This document shows positions 31,064 through 42,336 of a stretch of DNA of 64,000 nt, piece after piece. The notes below the pieces were generated by a model that was given only the letters and a program-made list of their open reading frames with translations, did no database searches and was not told where the DNA came from. The stretch is from Nocardia camponoti (GTDB lineage: Bacteria > Actinomycetota > Actinomycetes > Mycobacteriales > Mycobacteriaceae). The translations under genes and the position numbers were made by a program. Positions within the stretch are counted from its first letter, which is position 1. Each line of letters starts with the position of its first letter. Where the stretch lies: assembly GCF_014646135.1 (NCBI RefSeq), contig NZ_BMMW01000002.1, forward strand, positions 1,302,001 to 1,366,000. Direction: 5' to 3'.

Positions 31064-31537
31064 ATGGGTACAAACAGCCCAACCAACAGCACTGATGAAG
31101 CGTTTATGCACAGGGCGATCGACCTCGCACGCCAGTGCCCGCCAAGCGAAACGGCCTACTCGGTCGGCGCGGTGATCGTCGTTGACGGCGAAGAAATCGC
31201 AACCGGTTTCTCGCGCGAGGGCAACGACGAAAAACTGCACGCCGAAGAAGCCGCGCTCAACAAACTCGACCCGGCCGACCCGCGACTGACCCGCGCGACG
31301 ATCTACAGCACCCTCGAACCATGCTCAACGCGCGCGAGCAAAGACCACCAACCCTGCGCCGAACGAATCCTCGCAGCGGGCATTCCGAACGTGGTCATCG
31401 CGTGGCGCGAACCAAGCCTGTTCGTCGCGGCGTGCGCGGGTGTGGATAACTTGCGCGAAGCGGGCGTCGACGTGCGCGAACTCCCCGACCTCGCCGAGCA
31501 GGCGATGGCACCCAACCGCCACCTGAACCTGAATTAG
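31064..31537 (+). CDS. Cytidine/deoxycytidylate deaminase-family protein, RibD N-terminal type
   Basis: A 157-aa zinc deaminase. The zinc motifs are complete: HAEEAAL (His-Ala-Glu) and EPCSTRASKDHQPCAERIL with the two cysteines. The long spacing with arginine and the PC-x-PCAE form point to the riboflavin-type deaminase (RibD N-terminal domain). Together with the RibD_C gene just upstream it would reconstitute RibD as two polypeptides. A perfect DnaA box (31441-31449) lies inside. Confidence 0.83.
   Translation: MGTNSPTNSTDEAFMHRAIDLARQCPPSETAYSVGAVIVVDGEEIATGFSREGNDEKLHAEEAALNKLDPADPRLTRATIYSTLEPCSTRASKDHQPCAERILAAGIPNVVIAWREPSLFVAACAGVDNLREAGVDVRELPDLAEQAMAPNRHLNLN
31441..31449 (-). promoter_or_regulatory. 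DnaA box inside the deaminase gene
   Basis: Exact TGTGGATAA within the codons GVDNL. Confidence 0.45.
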
Positions 31538-31548
31538 CAAACCAACAG

Positions 31549-31968
31549 CTAGGGCCGCCCATAGATCGCGGTCACAAATTCCCCAAGCTGATTGTCGTCG
31601 AGATGGCGAGCCAAATCGGCTTCGCTGATCATCCCGACGAGCCGTTTGTCTTTGATCACCGGCATCCGTTTGACCCGATGCCCTTCCATCTCGTCAAGCA
31701 CTTCTTCGACGTCAGCGTCGGCGTCGACCCAGCGCGGTGTGCATTCGCACAGTTCAGCCGCCAATGTTTCGGCCGGATCGAGTCCGAGCGCGACGCACTT
31801 CACGACGATGTCGCGGTCGGTGATGATGCCGCACATGCGGTCGTTCTCATCGGCGACAACGAGCGAACCAACGCCCATGTCGGCCATGACGGTGGCCGCG
31901 GTCGCCACGGTGTCGCCCCGGGCGATCCAATGGGTGCCGGGCTTCATGATGTCTTTGGCCTGGGTCAT
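31549..31968 (-). CDS. CBS-domain protein
   Basis: A 139-aa protein made of a tandem CBS pair (about residues 5-65 and 75-130). The first contains DIMKPGTHWIARGDTVATAA and GVGSLVVADENDRMCGIITDRD. The second contains HRVKRMPVIKDKRLVGMISEADLA. CBS pairs bind adenosine-type ligands and the family is similar to hypoxic-response protein HRP1. It lies convergent to the deaminase gene. Confidence 0.88.
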   Translation of the reverse strand: MTQAKDIMKPGTHWIARGDTVATAATVMADMGVGSLVVADENDRMCGIITDRDIVVKCVALGLDPAETLAAELCECTPRWVDADADVEEVLDEMEGHRVKRMPVIKDKRLVGMISEADLARHLDDNQLGEFVTAIYGRP

Positions 31969-32035
31969 CCCGATATTGTGCGCCCAGCGAACCCGCAGCT
32001 AGCGGGTTCGCCGCTCAATCGAGACAGAGCCAAAC

Positions 32036-33952
32036 TCAGCGCGGGCCGAGCGACGCTCCGACCTGCAAAACCACGTTTCCGCTCAACAGCACCGACGAAC
32101 CGGGCGATGGACTCTGCCCGACGACCTTGCCGGAGGTTGAGCCGTCAAGCGTGATGACGGTGGTCTGCGTGAGCTGGCCGGTCCACCCGAGCGCTCGCAA
32201 CTGCTCTTGCGCCTGCGACGGCGTGAGCCCCGACAGGTCGGGCAGCGTAATCCGGTCGCCCGCCGACACCTGCACGGTGATCGTCGAACCCTTCTCCGCG
32301 GTGGTCCCGCCGGCCGGGCTCGTCGAGATGACCTGACCCTTCGGCAGTGACGACTTCACTTCTTGCACAACAACTTTGAAGCCAGCCGAGTCGACAAGAT
32401 TGGGCTGAGCAACCGAGATGTCCTGGCCGACAACCGTCGGCACTCGCACCTGTTCCGGGCCGCCACCGAGCGTCAAAACGACAGCCTGGTCGGCGTCGAT
32501 ACGCGCGCCCGCTGCTGGCTCTTGGCCCGTGACCTTGTCGGTTTCGGCAATGCTCGACGACTTGCGCGCCACGTTCGGGTCGAGTCGCAGCCCGATCGAG
32601 TTGAGCTTTTGCTCAGCTTCGGCCTGCGAAAGGCCCGTCAACCGAGGTACCTGCACCTGCGACGGACCGGTCGATACCTGCACCGTGACGGTCGCGCCTT
32701 CGTCGATGCGTGAACCGCCAAGCGGCTGAGTCGCGATCACATTCCCAACGGCCACCTTGCCGTCGGGTTTTTGCTGGACAGCGACGTGGAAGCCGGCCTT
32801 GGTGAGCGTGTCCTGCGCGATCTGGGCCGCCTTGCCTGACACGTCAGGCACGGCGATCTGGTCGGGCTTGCTGCCGGGCCCGACCAGCACCCAGAACAGC
32901 CCGAAAACCACCGCGACAGTGCAAACGACGCCCGCCGCGATATACCCGGTTCGCCGCGAACCGCCCCCGTCGATGGCGGGCTGCTGGCCCGTGTTGCCGT
33001 CGCCGTAGTAGTGCGGCTGTGGATAACCGTCGGAGTCGTAATAGTCGTCGTCAGAGTCGTAATTAACGTCTGGCGCCTCGTCGGGCGACATCACCACCGG
33101 CGCGATCGGCTTCTGCCCACCGAGCACCCGAATGAGGTCAGCGCGCATTTCCGCGGCGGTTTGGTAGCGGTTGGCCGGGTTCTTGGCCATCGCCTTGAGG
33201 ATCACCGAGTCGAGTTCACGCGGCACGTTCGGGTTCACCGTCGACGGCAGCGGCGGGTCTTCCTTGACGTGCTGGTAGGCCACAGCGAGCGGCGAATCGC
33301 CAATAAACGGTGGCTGACCAGTGAGGACTTCAAAGAGCACGCAGCCGAGCGAGTACACATCCGACCGAGCGTCGACCGTTTCACCGCGCGCCTGCTCGGG
33401 GGAGAGGTACTGCGCGGTGCCGATCACGGCCGACGTCTGCGTCATCGGATTCGCGGCATCGGCGATGGCGCGCGCGATGCCGAAGTCCATCACCTTCACC
33501 GCGCCAGCGCGGTTGATCATGACGTTGGCGGGCTTCACATCGCGGTGAACGATGCCAGCCTTGTGGCTGAAGTCGAGCGCGGCGCACACGTCGGCGATGA
33601 TCTCCATCGCCTTGCGGGGCGGGATCGGACCCTTGCTGCGCACGATGTCGCGCAGGGTGTCGCCCTCGACGTATTCCATGACGATGTAGGGCAGCGGACC
33701 GTTGTCGACCGTGGCTTCGCCGGTGTCGTACACCGCGACGATCGCCGGGTGATTCAACGCCGCCGCGTTCTGCGCTTCGCGCTTAAACCGCAGGTAGAAC
33801 GTTGGGTCGCGCGCGAGGTCGGCCCGCAGCACCTTGATCGCGACATCACGCGAAAGTCGCAGGTCGCGGGCCTTATGGACCTCCGACATGCCGCCGAACC
33901 CGATGATCTCGCCCAGCTCGTAGCGGGACGAGAGGTTCTTCGGGGTCGTCAT
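32036..33952 (-). CDS. pknB: Ser/Thr protein kinase PknB with PASTA domains
   Basis: A 638-aa membrane kinase. The kinase domain (about 1-275) has [11 protein letters not shown], the ATP lysine in [12 protein letters not shown], the catalytic loop [11 protein letters not shown] and DFGIARAI. A Pro/Tyr/Gly-rich juxtamembrane stretch leads to one membrane helix (about 335-357, [20 protein letters not shown]). Four extracellular PASTA repeats follow (about 365-635), which bind muropeptide or lipid II. PknB couples cell-wall state to growth and phosphorylates CwlM. The start overlaps the pknA stop. Confidence 0.95.
   Translation of the reverse strand: MTTPKNLSSRYELGEIIGFGGMSEVHKARDLRLSRDVAIKVLRADLARDPTFYLRFKREAQNAAALNHPAIVAVYDTGEATVDNGPLPYIVMEYVEGDTLRDIVRSKGPIPPRKAMEIIADVCAALDFSHKAGIVHRDVKPANVMINRAGAVKVMDFGIARAIADAANPMTQTSAVIGTAQYLSPEQARGETVDARSDVYSLGCVLFEVLTGQPPFIGDSPLAVAYQHVKEDPPLPSTVNPNVPRELDSVILKAMAKNPANRYQTAAEMRADLIRVLGGQKPIAPVVMSPDEAPDVNYDSDDDYYDSDGYPQPHYYGDGNTGQQPAIDGGGSRRTGYIAAGVVCTVAVVFGLFWVLVGPGSKPDQIAVPDVSGKAAQIAQDTLTKAGFHVAVQQKPDGKVAVGNVIATQPLGGSRIDEGATVTVQVSTGPSQVQVPRLTGLSQAEAEQKLNSIGLRLDPNVARKSSSIAETDKVTGQEPAAGARIDADQAVVLTLGGGPEQVRVPTVVGQDISVAQPNLVDSAGFKVVVQEVKSSLPKGQVISTSPAGGTTAEKGSTITVQVSAGDRITLPDLSGLTPSQAQEQLRALGWTGQLTQTTVITLDGSTSGKVVGQSPSPGSSVLLSGNVVLQVGASLGPR
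33018..33026 (-). promoter_or_regulatory. DnaA box inside pknB
   Basis: Exact TGTGGATAA in the juxtamembrane-encoding part of pknB. Confidence 0.4.
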
Positions 33953-35469
33953 CGGCTTCCTTCGACTGCTGGCTGAGTCGTCGAGTCCTGTGGACTGAAC
34001 AGCCCATCGCTGTTGGGGAACGGAAAGTCGAGCGTCGGCGGCTTGCGGGTGGTTGTCGGGGATCCGTTGTTCGCGCTTGTCGTTGGCACCGGCTTCGTTG
34101 TTGTTGGCTTAGCCGTTGTCGTCGGCGCTGCCGTTGTTGTCGGGGGCACCGTCGTCGTCGGCTCGACCGTCGTTGTTGTCGGCGGCGGGGTAGTCGTCGT
34201 CGGGCGCGGTGCCTGCGTTGTCGTGACAGGTGCCTCGCTCGGCGGAACGATCGGCGGCGCGAACGTGGTCGTCGGTGCCGGTCGCGTTGTCTGCACCGTC
34301 GTTGTCGTCGGGGTTGTGCCCGAGTCGCGGTTGGGTTCGGTGCCCCAGATCAGCCAAAACACGCCGCCACCAAGCAACAGCGCGCCAACACCGAGCGCGA
34401 TCAGCCACCATTTCTGGTTGCTGTCGCCACCGTTACCACCAACCGCAGCGGGCGGGGCGGCGTGCGTTGGCGGGCCGCCGTAACCGCCTGGGGGCGGGGT
34501 GAGCGGGGGCGGCTGCTGCTGACCGAAGCGCATGGTCGCGCCCTCGTAGTCGCCAGCGGGCAGCACCGAAGGCGGCAGGATGCGCGTCGCGCCGGTCATC
34601 GACGGGTTCGCCCCAGCCGACAGCGGCGGCGGAGGCATGTGACCTGCCCGCACGGCAGCGACCGCGTCGGCGAATTCGCCACCGCTCGCGTACCGCTGCG
34701 ACGGGTCTTTCGCCATCGTGATCGCGATGAGTTCGTGCACGTTGGGCGGCAAATCGGCAGGCAGCGGCGGCGGGGCGTCGCGCACGTGCTTCATCGCGAC
34801 GGTGATCGCGCCTTCGCCAGTGAACGGTCGGACGCCAGCGAGCGCCTCGTAACCGACGATGCCGAGCGAGTACACGTCGCTCGCCGCGGTCGCGTCTTCG
34901 CCAACAGCCTGCTCAGGCGCGATGTACTGCGCGGTGCCCATGACCATGCCGGTCTTGGTTACCGGTGACGCGTCGACAGCTTTGGCGATACCGAAGTCGG
35001 TGATCTTCACCTGACCGGTCGGCGTGACGAGGATGTTGCCCGGCTTCACGTCGCGGTGCACAACACCCGCCGCATGCGCGACTTCCAGCGCGCGACCAGT
35101 CTGCTCAAGCATGTCGAGACCCTGGACGACCGAGAGTCGACCCATCCGGTTCAGCACCGCGTTCAGCGGCTCACCGGCGACCAATTCCATGACCAGATAA
35201 GCGGTTTCGCCACCGGACGGGTCGGTGGTCTCGCCGTAGTCGTAAATGCCAGCGATACCGGAGTGGTTGAGCTGCGCGGTAGTTCGCGCCTCGACCCGAA
35301 ACCGCTGCCGGAACGTTGGATCGGCGGAGAACTCGGTCTTGAGCACCTTCACCGCGACACGACGATCGAGTCGCGTGTCCATCGCTTCCCACACCTGACC
35401 CATACCGCCGGTAGCGATCAGTCGCTGCAGGCGGTATCGATCGGCGATCATGGCACCGTTGTTCAGCAT
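33949..35469 (-). CDS. pknA: Ser/Thr protein kinase PknA
   Basis: A 506-aa membrane kinase. The kinase domain (about 7-275) has [42 protein letters not shown] and DFGIAKAV. A Pro/Gly-rich stretch is followed by one membrane helix (about 362-385, [20 protein letters not shown]) and a Thr/Pro-rich extracellular tail of about 120 residues (TTTTT and PTTT runs), without PASTA domains. The frame extends to 35580, but ATG 35469 fits the family start. It controls growth and division together with PknB. Confidence 0.94.
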   Translation of the reverse strand: MLNNGAMIADRYRLQRLIATGGMGQVWEAMDTRLDRRVAVKVLKTEFSADPTFRQRFRVEARTTAQLNHSGIAGIYDYGETTDPSGGETAYLVMELVAGEPLNAVLNRMGRLSVVQGLDMLEQTGRALEVAHAAGVVHRDVKPGNILVTPTGQVKITDFGIAKAVDASPVTKTGMVMGTAQYIAPEQAVGEDATAASDVYSLGIVGYEALAGVRPFTGEGAITVAMKHVRDAPPPLPADLPPNVHELIAITMAKDPSQRYASGGEFADAVAAVRAGHMPPPPLSAGANPSMTGATRILPPSVLPAGDYEGATMRFGQQQPPPLTPPPGGYGGPPTHAAPPAAVGGNGGDSNQKWWLIALGVGALLLGGGVFWLIWGTEPNRDSGTTPTTTTVQTTRPAPTTTFAPPIVPPSEAPVTTTQAPRPTTTTPPPTTTTVEPTTTVPPTTTAAPTTTAKPTTTKPVPTTSANNGSPTTTRKPPTLDFPFPNSDGLFSPQDSTTQPAVEGSR

Positions 35470-35506
35470 CGGGGCCCCCGTGTTGTCACTCGCACACTCA
35501 TTTCGT

Positions 35507-36973
35507 TCAGCCCCCTGCCAAGCCCGCGTCGAGCACAGCCCTGGCGATCGGTGCCGCCACCGAACCGCCGGTAGCGGCAAGCGCTCGGTCGCCGCCGTTC
35601 TCGACGATCACCGCGATGGCGATCTTCGGGTTTTGCGCGGGCGCGAAGGCCATATACCAGGCGTGTGGCGGGGTGTTACGCGGATTGCTTCCGTGTTCGG
35701 CGGTTCCGGTTTTGGACGCGATCTGGTAGCGCGACCTGCCACCTCCCGCCGTGTTGGCTTCGGAGGCGACCATCAAGTTTTGCAACGTTGACGCTACCTG
35801 TTTGCTCACCGCCTGGCCCACCGAGACCGGGTTGGTCTTGGCCAGCTCCGAAAGATCAGGCGCCTGAATCGAATCCACGAGGTACGGCCGCATCCGAGTG
35901 CCACCGTTGGCGATGGTTGCCGCGATGACCGCGACCTCAAGCGGCGTGACCGCGACGTCGCGCTGACCGATGCCGGACTGACCGAGCGCGGCAGCGTCGG
36001 GGATCGGACCGACCGTCGACTCGGCGACCGGAATCGGCACGGTCTGGTCGGCCTGGCCGAACCCGAACGCGGCGGCCTGGTCTTTGAGCTTGCTCGCGCC
36101 GACCTTGTTGGCCAACTCGACGAACGCGGTGTTGCACGAGCGACGGAACGCTTCATACAGCGTGGCTGTCGGTTCGCCGCCGCACGTGCTGCCGTTGTAG
36201 TTCTCCAACGTCGTCGACGTGCCGGGCAACGTGATGTTGGGCGCGGCGGTGAAGCGGTCGTCGGGCGTTGTCCCGCCTTCGAGCGCGGCTGCGGTGACGA
36301 CGGTTTTGAACGTTGATCCGGGCGGATAGGTCTGGGAGACAGCGCGATTGAGCATCGGCTGCGCGGGATCGGAACTCAAGCGCTCCCACGCCGCGCGACC
36401 CGACGCACCATCGTGGCCCGACAGTTCGTTCGGGTCGAAACTCGGCGTCGACACCATCGTGAGGATCTTGCCGGTGCTCGGCTCGATCGCGACAACCGAA
36501 CCGGTGTAACCCTTCGACGTCATCTGCTCGTAGGCGACCTGCTGCATCGCCGGGTTGATCGTGGTGAGCACGTTCGCGCCGCGCGGATCGCGACCGGCGA
36601 ACATGTCAATGAGCCTGCGGCCGAACAGACTTGAGTCGTTCCCCGAAAGCAGCGGGTCCTCGGCGAGTTCAAGCCCGGTCTTGCCGTACTGCATCGAATA
36701 AAAGCCGGTCACCGGCGCGTACGCGGGCGGCATCGTCGGGTAAACGCGCAGGTACTTGTAGCGATCGTCGGTGGCGACCGAGTTGGCGGCCACAGTTCCG
36801 CCTGCCGAAATCTGGCCGCGCTGACGCGAATACTCGTCAAGCAGCACACGCGAATTGCGCGGGTCGGCACGCAGTTCGTCGGCTTTGCCGACCTGGAGGT
36901 AAGTCGCGTTCGCGAGCAGGGCGACAACCATCACCATGACGGCGATCGCGACGCGACGTAGCGGTTTGTTCAT
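35507..36973 (-). CDS. pbpA: Penicillin-binding protein PbpA (class B transpeptidase)
   Basis: A 488-aa transpeptidase with an N-terminal membrane helix (about 8-25), a dimerisation domain and a transpeptidase domain. The active-site motifs are STFK in [16 protein letters not shown] in [14 protein letters not shown] and KTG in [11 protein letters not shown]. It cross-links peptidoglycan during elongation or division with the RodA-type protein encoded upstream, whose stop overlaps this gene's start (ATGA). Confidence 0.95.
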   Translation of the reverse strand: MNKPLRRVAIAVMVMVVALLANATYLQVGKADELRADPRNSRVLLDEYSRQRGQISAGGTVAANSVATDDRYKYLRVYPTMPPAYAPVTGFYSMQYGKTGLELAEDPLLSGNDSSLFGRRLIDMFAGRDPRGANVLTTINPAMQQVAYEQMTSKGYTGSVVAIEPSTGKILTMVSTPSFDPNELSGHDGASGRAAWERLSSDPAQPMLNRAVSQTYPPGSTFKTVVTAAALEGGTTPDDRFTAAPNITLPGTSTTLENYNGSTCGGEPTATLYEAFRRSCNTAFVELANKVGASKLKDQAAAFGFGQADQTVPIPVAESTVGPIPDAAALGQSGIGQRDVAVTPLEVAVIAATIANGGTRMRPYLVDSIQAPDLSELAKTNPVSVGQAVSKQVASTLQNLMVASEANTAGGGRSRYQIASKTGTAEHGSNPRNTPPHAWYMAFAPAQNPKIAIAVIVENGGDRALAATGGSVAAPIARAVLDAGLAGG

Positions 36974-38445
36974 TCGCTCGCCCTGCTTTCTGACCTGCGG
37001 AACATCTCAGTCGGCGCCTCCGCGATGGGCGCGGGACCGCGCTTGCGAGCGGGCGCTGGCGCGCGGGCGGCGTCGGAAATCTTCATCAGCAGACCGAGCA
37101 GTGCGTAGTTGGCGAGCAGCGACGAGCCGCCGTAAGACATGAACGGCGTGGTCAAACCGGTGAGCGGGATCAGTTTCGTGACACCGCCGACGACGACGAA
37201 AACCTGAATCGCGATGGTGAACGCGAGGCCTGCGGCAAGCAGTTTGCCGAAGCTGTCGCGCACGGCGATCGCGGTGCGAAGGCCACGCACGATGAAGATC
37301 AAGAACAGCATGAGTACGGCGGCGAGGCCGATGAGGCCGAGTTCTTCGCCGATAGTGGTGACGATGAAGTCGGTTTTGGCGAAGGGGACCGTCTGCGGTC
37401 GACCCGAGCCCAAACCGGTACCAGCGAGCCCACCGGTCGCGAACCCGAAGAGCGACTGCGAAATCTGGTAGCCGGTGTTGTTGTAGTCGTCGAACGGGTG
37501 CAGCCAGGTGTCGACGCGCACGCGCACATGCCCAAACAGCTGATACGCGAAGACGAAACCAAGCGCGAGTAGACCGCCACCGATGAGCAACCAGCCAACG
37601 CGCTCGGTCGCGATGTAGATCATCACGAGCACGGTGCCGAAGATCAAAAGTGAAGTGCCCAAATCCTTTTCGAGCACAAGGACCGCGATGCAGACCACCC
37701 ACACGATGAGCACGGGGCCCATATCGCGCGGTCGCGGCCACTCCATCCCGAGGAAGTGCTTGCCTGCGGCGGTGAACAAGTCACGCTTAGCGACAAGCAC
37801 GCCAGCGAAGAAAATGATCAGCAAGATCTTGGCGAATTCGCCTGGCTGCACACTGAATCCGGGTAACCTGATCCAGATCTTGGCACCGTTGACCTCGGAA
37901 AACTGCCCAGGCAGCAGCGCTGGAATGGCAAGGGCGACAAGGCCAACCAGGCCGAGCGTGTAGGTGTAGCGCGCGAGTGTTCGGTAGTCGCGCAACACAA
38001 GCAGCAGCCCAACAAACATCACAATGCCAAGCGCGGTCCACATCAGCTGCGCGTTCGCGTCCGGCGAAGGAATCGGCGAAGAGTTGTATGCCGCTTTTTC
38101 CGCGTCGGCGAGGTCGAGCCGGTGAATGAGCACGAGCCCAAGTCCGTTGAGCAGTGCCACAATTGGCAACAACAGTGGGTCGGCGAAGGGCGCGAACTTA
38201 CGCACCGCGAGATGCGCCACCAAAAACAGTGCGAGGAACGCGGCACCGTATTTGAGGATGTCGAGGGTGATCGACTGTTCCTGCGAAGCTTCGACAATAA
38301 ACAGCGCGACCGTGGTGATTACCGCCGCGAAGGCGAGTAACACCAGTTCCTGATTGCGCCGAGTCGACGGCGGCGGGGCGGGCGCGAACCCGCCAGGCGG
38401 GCTCGGAAAAGCCCCCGCTGACGGTGGTTGTGGTGGTGCGGACAT
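36970..38445 (-). CDS. rodA: RodA/FtsW-type lipid II polymerase
   Basis: A 491-aa SEDS membrane protein with about 12 hydrophobic segments. Family motifs include [45 protein letters not shown] and [22 protein letters not shown]. The N-terminal 30 residues are Pro-rich, and the C-terminal tail is basic and cytoplasmic. It polymerises glycan strands with its partner PbpA. The start ATG overlaps the pstP stop (TGATG), showing coupling in the operon. Confidence 0.94.
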   Translation of the reverse strand: MSAPPQPPSAGAFPSPPGGFAPAPPPSTRRNQELVLLAFAAVITTVALFIVEASQEQSITLDILKYGAAFLALFLVAHLAVRKFAPFADPLLLPIVALLNGLGLVLIHRLDLADAEKAAYNSSPIPSPDANAQLMWTALGIVMFVGLLLVLRDYRTLARYTYTLGLVGLVALAIPALLPGQFSEVNGAKIWIRLPGFSVQPGEFAKILLIIFFAGVLVAKRDLFTAAGKHFLGMEWPRPRDMGPVLIVWVVCIAVLVLEKDLGTSLLIFGTVLVMIYIATERVGWLLIGGGLLALGFVFAYQLFGHVRVRVDTWLHPFDDYNNTGYQISQSLFGFATGGLAGTGLGSGRPQTVPFAKTDFIVTTIGEELGLIGLAAVLMLFLIFIVRGLRTAIAVRDSFGKLLAAGLAFTIAIQVFVVVGGVTKLIPLTGLTTPFMSYGGSSLLANYALLGLLMKISDAARAPAPARKRGPAPIAEAPTEMFRRSESRASE

Positions 38446-39878
38446 CAGTCCGTCACCCGGCAAGTCTCCCCTGAGATCTGCGGGGGTGTGGTCGGGGCAG
38501 TGGTCGGCACCGGTGCGGGAGTGGTGATCGGTGCAGGCTGGTCTTGGCCCGGCGTGGGCGTCGGCACGGGCAGCTCAGTTGGCAGCACGCCAGGCTGCGG
38601 CACCGCTTCCTTCTTCGGGCACGGCGGAAGCAGCTCGTTGCGCGCGAGCATGTTCATGCTTTCGCGTGCCTTAGCGAGCGAATCCGGCGGTAGACCCTTC
38701 TGCACCTGTTCGCGACCGGTCGACTTCAAGTCGGTGACCAGCAGTTTCTTGCACCCCGTCGGGGTCGAGCCGCCATCGTTGATGAGCGTGAGCGCACCAG
38801 TGCGGTCGACGCAGCCAGTGAGTTCGACGTCGTGAATCGAGTAGCCGAGGATCGCGCCGGGCAGGCCGCGCATCACAACAACGCGGTCGTTGTCGACGCC
38901 AACGTAGTAATTCGAGCGAATCATCTTGTAGCCGATGACAAGTCCAACAACAACGGCCGCGATGAGCGCGAGCGAAAGCAAAAGCCAACGCAACTTGTGC
39001 GACTTGCTCTCCGGCGGCGGCGGGGGAGCGGCAGCGCGACGCGGCTGCGCGCGCGGCGGGCGCATCGCGGCAGCGCGACCAGCCGCGGTGTTCGGCGGCG
39101 GGCTGTCTTCCTCTTCCTCCGTCGACGCCGCACCAGCGACGATGGGGTGCGACTGCCCGTAATCGAGGTCGATCACATCGGCGACAACAACGGTGACGTT
39201 GTCGGGGCCACCACTGCGCAACGCCAATTCGATGAGCCGGTCGGCGCACTCGTCGGTGTTGCCTTCGCGCATCGTGTTGCCGATGGTTTCATCGCTCACG
39301 ACGTCGGAAAGACCATCCGAACACAGCAGGTAGCGGTCGCCAGCGCGTGCTTCGCGCATCACGAGCGTCGGGTCGATCTCGTTGCCGGTGAGCGCGCGCA
39401 TGATCAGCGACCGCTGCGGATGCGTGTGCGCCTGCTCCGGCGTGATGCGACCCTCGTCGACGAGCGACTGGACGAACGTGTCGTCGCGCGTGATCTGGGT
39501 GAGTTCACCGTCGCGCAACAGGTACGCGCGCGAGTCGCCGATGTGGACCATGCCAAGCTTGCGGCCCGCGAACAAGATCGCGGTGAGCGTGGTGCCCATG
39601 CCGTCGAGTTCGGGTTCGGCCTCGACGTGGTCGGCGATGGCGGCGTTGCCGGAATGCGTCGCGCGATCAAGCTTGCCGAGGATGTCCTCGCCTGGCTCGT
39701 CGTCGTCAAGATGGGCGAGCGCGGCAATCATCAACTGGGACGCGACTTCACCAGCGGCGTGGCCGCCCATTCCGTCGGCTAGGGCCAGCAGGCGAGCGCC
39801 CGCGTAAACCGAATCTTCGTTGTTGCCCCGGACAAGTCCGCGGTCGCTTCGCGCGGTATAGCGCAGAACAAGTGTCAC
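38445..39878 (-). CDS. pstP: Ser/Thr phosphatase PstP
   Basis: A 477-aa PP2C-family phosphatase. The N-terminal catalytic domain (about 1-240) has [51 protein letters not shown] and [13 protein letters not shown] with the metal-binding aspartates. A membrane helix (about 300-325, [20 protein letters not shown]) precedes an extracytoplasmic C-terminal part with a Pro/Thr-rich end. It reverses PknA/PknB phosphorylation. Confidence 0.95.
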   Translation of the reverse strand: MTLVLRYTARSDRGLVRGNNEDSVYAGARLLALADGMGGHAAGEVASQLMIAALAHLDDDEPGEDILGKLDRATHSGNAAIADHVEAEPELDGMGTTLTAILFAGRKLGMVHIGDSRAYLLRDGELTQITRDDTFVQSLVDEGRITPEQAHTHPQRSLIMRALTGNEIDPTLVMREARAGDRYLLCSDGLSDVVSDETIGNTMREGNTDECADRLIELALRSGGPDNVTVVVADVIDLDYGQSHPIVAGAASTEEEEDSPPPNTAAGRAAAMRPPRAQPRRAAAPPPPPESKSHKLRWLLLSLALIAAVVVGLVIGYKMIRSNYYVGVDNDRVVVMRGLPGAILGYSIHDVELTGCVDRTGALTLINDGGSTPTGCKKLLVTDLKSTGREQVQKGLPPDSLAKARESMNMLARNELLPPCPKKEAVPQPGVLPTELPVPTPTPGQDQPAPITTPAPVPTTAPTTPPQISGETCRVTD

Positions 39879-40354
39879 GATCGCAGCTCGATCACTGTTT
39901 TGCCGACCCGGACAGGAGTACCGAGCGGAACACGGACGGCGGTGGTGACTTTCGCGCGGTCTAGATAAGTGCCGTTGGTTGACCCAAGGTCCTCCACATA
40001 CCAGTCGTCACCACGCTGAGAGAGTCGCGCGTGTCTGGTAGAGGCATAGTCGTCGGTGAGTACCAGCGTTGAATCGTCGGCGCGGCCAATGAGAACTGGC
40101 TGCGCGCCGAGCGTGATTCGAGTGCCGGCGAGTGAACCATGAGTCACCACAAGATATTTGGCGCCCTTCTGGCCTCGGCGAACCGACCCGAGCCCGAGAC
40201 CCGAAGCACGCGAAGAGCGGTTGGGCCGAGGTTGGGGTCGAATGCCGGATGCCGCGTAGATATCGCTGCGCAAGGTTCGTAGCACAGCCCAGACGAAAAG
40301 CCAGAGCAGCAGCAGAAAGCCAGCGCGGGTCAACTGCAAGATCAATCCCTGCAC
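39875..40354 (-). CDS. fhaB: FHA-domain membrane protein FhaB (FipA-type)
   Basis: A 159-aa protein with an N-terminal membrane helix (about 7-30, LTRAGFLLLLWLFVWAVL) and a C-terminal FHA domain (about 75-159). The phosphothreonine-binding motifs are SLAGTRITLG, STRHARLSQRGDDWYVEDLGS and TNGTYLD. It recognises phosphorylated partners and aids division. The start is 177 bp downstream of the fhaA stop. Confidence 0.93.
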   Translation of the reverse strand: MQGLILQLTRAGFLLLLWLFVWAVLRTLRSDIYAASGIRPQPRPNRSSRASGLGLGSVRRGQKGAKYLVVTHGSLAGTRITLGAQPVLIGRADDSTLVLTDDYASTRHARLSQRGDDWYVEDLGSTNGTYLDRAKVTTAVRVPLGTPVRVGKTVIELRS

Positions 40355-40531
40355 TGGCTTCCACCTCCTGTTCGCGGCGTAGTCGGGTACGGCAGGTTGG
40401 CGCGAACCACCCCCACCAGCGTGCTGGCTTGCGGGCTCCGACGATAACCGGCTGTCGAAGCCCTACGTGTAATGGCAGCATCATAGGGCCGAGCGGGCTG
40501 ACCCGTGACCTGCACCGCGCAGCTTACGGGA

Positions 40532-41941
40532 TCAGACGATCCTGATCAGGATCTCGGAATGCCCGGCCCGGATCACGTCGCCGTCGGCGAGCTGCCAATC
40601 CTGGACCGGCGAACCGTTAACCAGGGTGCCGTTTGTTGAACCAAGATCGGACAGCATCGCGGTTTGCCCGTCCCAGCGCACCTCGATGTGGCGACGCGAG
40701 ACGCCCGTGTCGGGTAGCCGGAAATGGGCATCCTGACCTCGGCCGATGATGTTGGAGCCCTCACGCAGCTGGTAGGTGCGGCCCGAACCGTCGTCGAGTT
40801 GCAGGGTTGCTGAGTACGAAGCCTGCGGGGCCGCGTAACCGGCTTGCGCGCCGTAGCCCTGCTGGCCGTAGCCGCCCTGCTGACCGTATTCGTCGGCGCC
40901 GTAGGCGGGCTGGTCGTAACCGGCGGGTTGTGCATATCCCTGCTGGGCGTAACCCTGGTCGCCATAACCGTTTTGGGCTGGCGCTGCGGGCTGGCCGTAG
41001 CCGCCCTGCTGGTCGTAGGCGGGGTCGGCGTACGCCTGGCCGCCCTGCTGGCCGTAACCACCTTGCGCGCCGTAGCCCTGCTGGCCGTAGCCGCCCTGCT
41101 GGTCGTAAGCCGGGTCAGCGAAACCGTTTTGGCCTGCGGGCGCGCCATAGCCCTGCTGCGAGTACGCCTGACCGGGCTGGGCATAGCCGCCCTGCTGGTC
41201 GTACGCCTGCTCGCCGTACGCCGACGGTGCCGGGTAACCCGGTTGCGGCTGACCTGGCTGTGCTGCCGGTTGGCCGTAGCCGGGGTACTCGCCCTGCTGG
41301 CCGTACGCCTGCTGGTCGTAGCCGGGCTGTCCGTATCCGGCCTGCTGGTCATAGCCGGGCTGGCCATACTCATCATTGCCATACGCACCACCGGGCGCGG
41401 CGCCACGGCCCGCAGGCGGCGGCGCGTACCTGCGGTTGCGTGGATCGGACTCCGCGGGCTCTCGGCTCGGCTCGTAGCCTGAGTTGTGCGTCATGGGGCC
41501 AGCTCCTGGTTGCGGGTGTGCGGGTCGTTGTGGCTGTTCGCGGCTAGGTGTCGCGGACGGGCGACCAGCGTCGGGGTCGACGCGGCCGCTCGTTCTGAAC
41601 TGTCCGGTGTGCAGCGTAGGTGATGCCTCGAAAGCCACGTGTACTTCGCCGTAGGTCTGCCAGCCCTGCTCTCGGATGTAGTCCTGGAGATGTTTGGCGA
41701 ACGCCTTGGTGGTGAGGTCGTGATCGGCGTCGAGCTTGCTGTGGTCGGCAGTATTGATCGTGATGATGTAAGAGTTGGGAGCGAGCTGGTGCCCACTCGC
41801 CAATTCCTGCACCTGATCGGCGGCTTCGCGTTGCAAAGCAGCCTCTACCTCTTGGGGTACGACACTGCCCCCAAACACGCGCGCGAACACATCACCGACA
41901 GCGCCCTGCAAGGCACGTTCGAATCGTGAGACGATGCCCAT
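40532..41941 (-). CDS. fhaA: FHA-domain protein FhaA with DUF3662 and Gln/Gly/Tyr-rich linker
   Basis: A 469-aa protein starting at ATG 41941 ([20 protein letters not shown]). Domains are: DUF3662 (about 1-120, including [19 protein letters not shown]), a long low-complexity linker (about 130-375) made of [16 protein letters not shown] and related units, and a C-terminal FHA domain (about 380-469, with [24 protein letters not shown] and [13 protein letters not shown]). It binds the phosphorylated MurJ-regulating protein in mycobacteria. tRNA-Leu lies upstream. Confidence 0.93.
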   Translation of the reverse strand: MGIVSRFERALQGAVGDVFARVFGGSVVPQEVEAALQREAADQVQELASGHQLAPNSYIITINTADHSKLDADHDLTTKAFAKHLQDYIREQGWQTYGEVHVAFEASPTLHTGQFRTSGRVDPDAGRPSATPSREQPQRPAHPQPGAGPMTHNSGYEPSREPAESDPRNRRYAPPPAGRGAAPGGAYGNDEYGQPGYDQQAGYGQPGYDQQAYGQQGEYPGYGQPAAQPGQPQPGYPAPSAYGEQAYDQQGGYAQPGQAYSQQGYGAPAGQNGFADPAYDQQGGYGQQGYGAQGGYGQQGGQAYADPAYDQQGGYGQPAAPAQNGYGDQGYAQQGYAQPAGYDQPAYGADEYGQQGGYGQQGYGAQAGYAAPQASYSATLQLDDGSGRTYQLREGSNIIGRGQDAHFRLPDTGVSRRHIEVRWDGQTAMLSDLGSTNGTLVNGSPVQDWQLADGDVIRAGHSEILIRIV

Positions 41942-42136
41942 AACAGCCCTCCCTTCGGTGCTTCCCGGCGTGTCCGGACCCCGGCCACATTCCTTGCATG
42001 ATATCCACGATCGTCCAACCAGGTAACTCCCGGCGAGCAACGCCGGTTCCCGCGCGAAATCGCGCCGCATCGTCGCAGGTCAGAGCGACGATTTTATTTT
42101 CGACCCCGCAGCGTGTTAGATTTTTCCTTGTCGCTC

Positions 42137-42219
42137 GGGCGAGTGGCGGAATGGCAGACGCGCTGGCTTCAGGTGCCAGTGTCCGTAAGGACGTGGGGGT
42201 TCAAGTCCCCCTTCGCCCA
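42137..42219 (+). tRNA. tRNA-Leu (CAG anticodon)
   Basis: A class II tRNA: acceptor GGGCGAG/CTTCGCCC (one G-T pair), anticodon arm CTGGCTTCAGGTGCCAG with CAG, variable arm TGTCCGTAAGGACGT, T-arm GGGGGTTCAAGTCCCCC, discriminator A at 42219. It is divergent from fhaA, as in mycobacteria, and marks the left edge of the accessory island. Confidence 0.96.
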
Positions 42220-42223
42220 CAGA

Positions 42224-42268
42224 GGGCTGTTTGCGAAACCGGCCTGGTCAGGTTTGCGAAACCTGACC
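42224..42268. repeat. Palindromic repeat next to tRNA-Leu, candidate attachment site (copy 1)
   Basis: GGGCTGTTTGCGAAACCG (42224-42241) is followed by the palindrome GGTCAGGTTT-GCG-AAACCTGACC (42246-42268). A diverged direct copy is at 53516-53557, and the first 18 bp recur inverted at 55897-55914. Confidence 0.7.
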
Positions 42269-42299
42269 GACGGTTTCAGCAGACGGCTTGAAACGATCG

Positions 42300-42336
42300 A
42301 AACCCTGGCTCATAACATGTGAGCCAGGGTTTTTTT
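42300..42336 (+). terminator. Intrinsic terminator after tRNA-Leu
   Basis: AAACCCTGGCTCA (42300-42312) pairs with TGAGCCAGGGTTT (42320-42332), followed by further T. Confidence 0.88.

Noticed and set aside
40800..41400. Regularly repeated DNA that could suggest a CRISPR array
   Set aside because: The repeats are in frame with fhaA and encode GYGQQ-type units. There are no uniform spacers.
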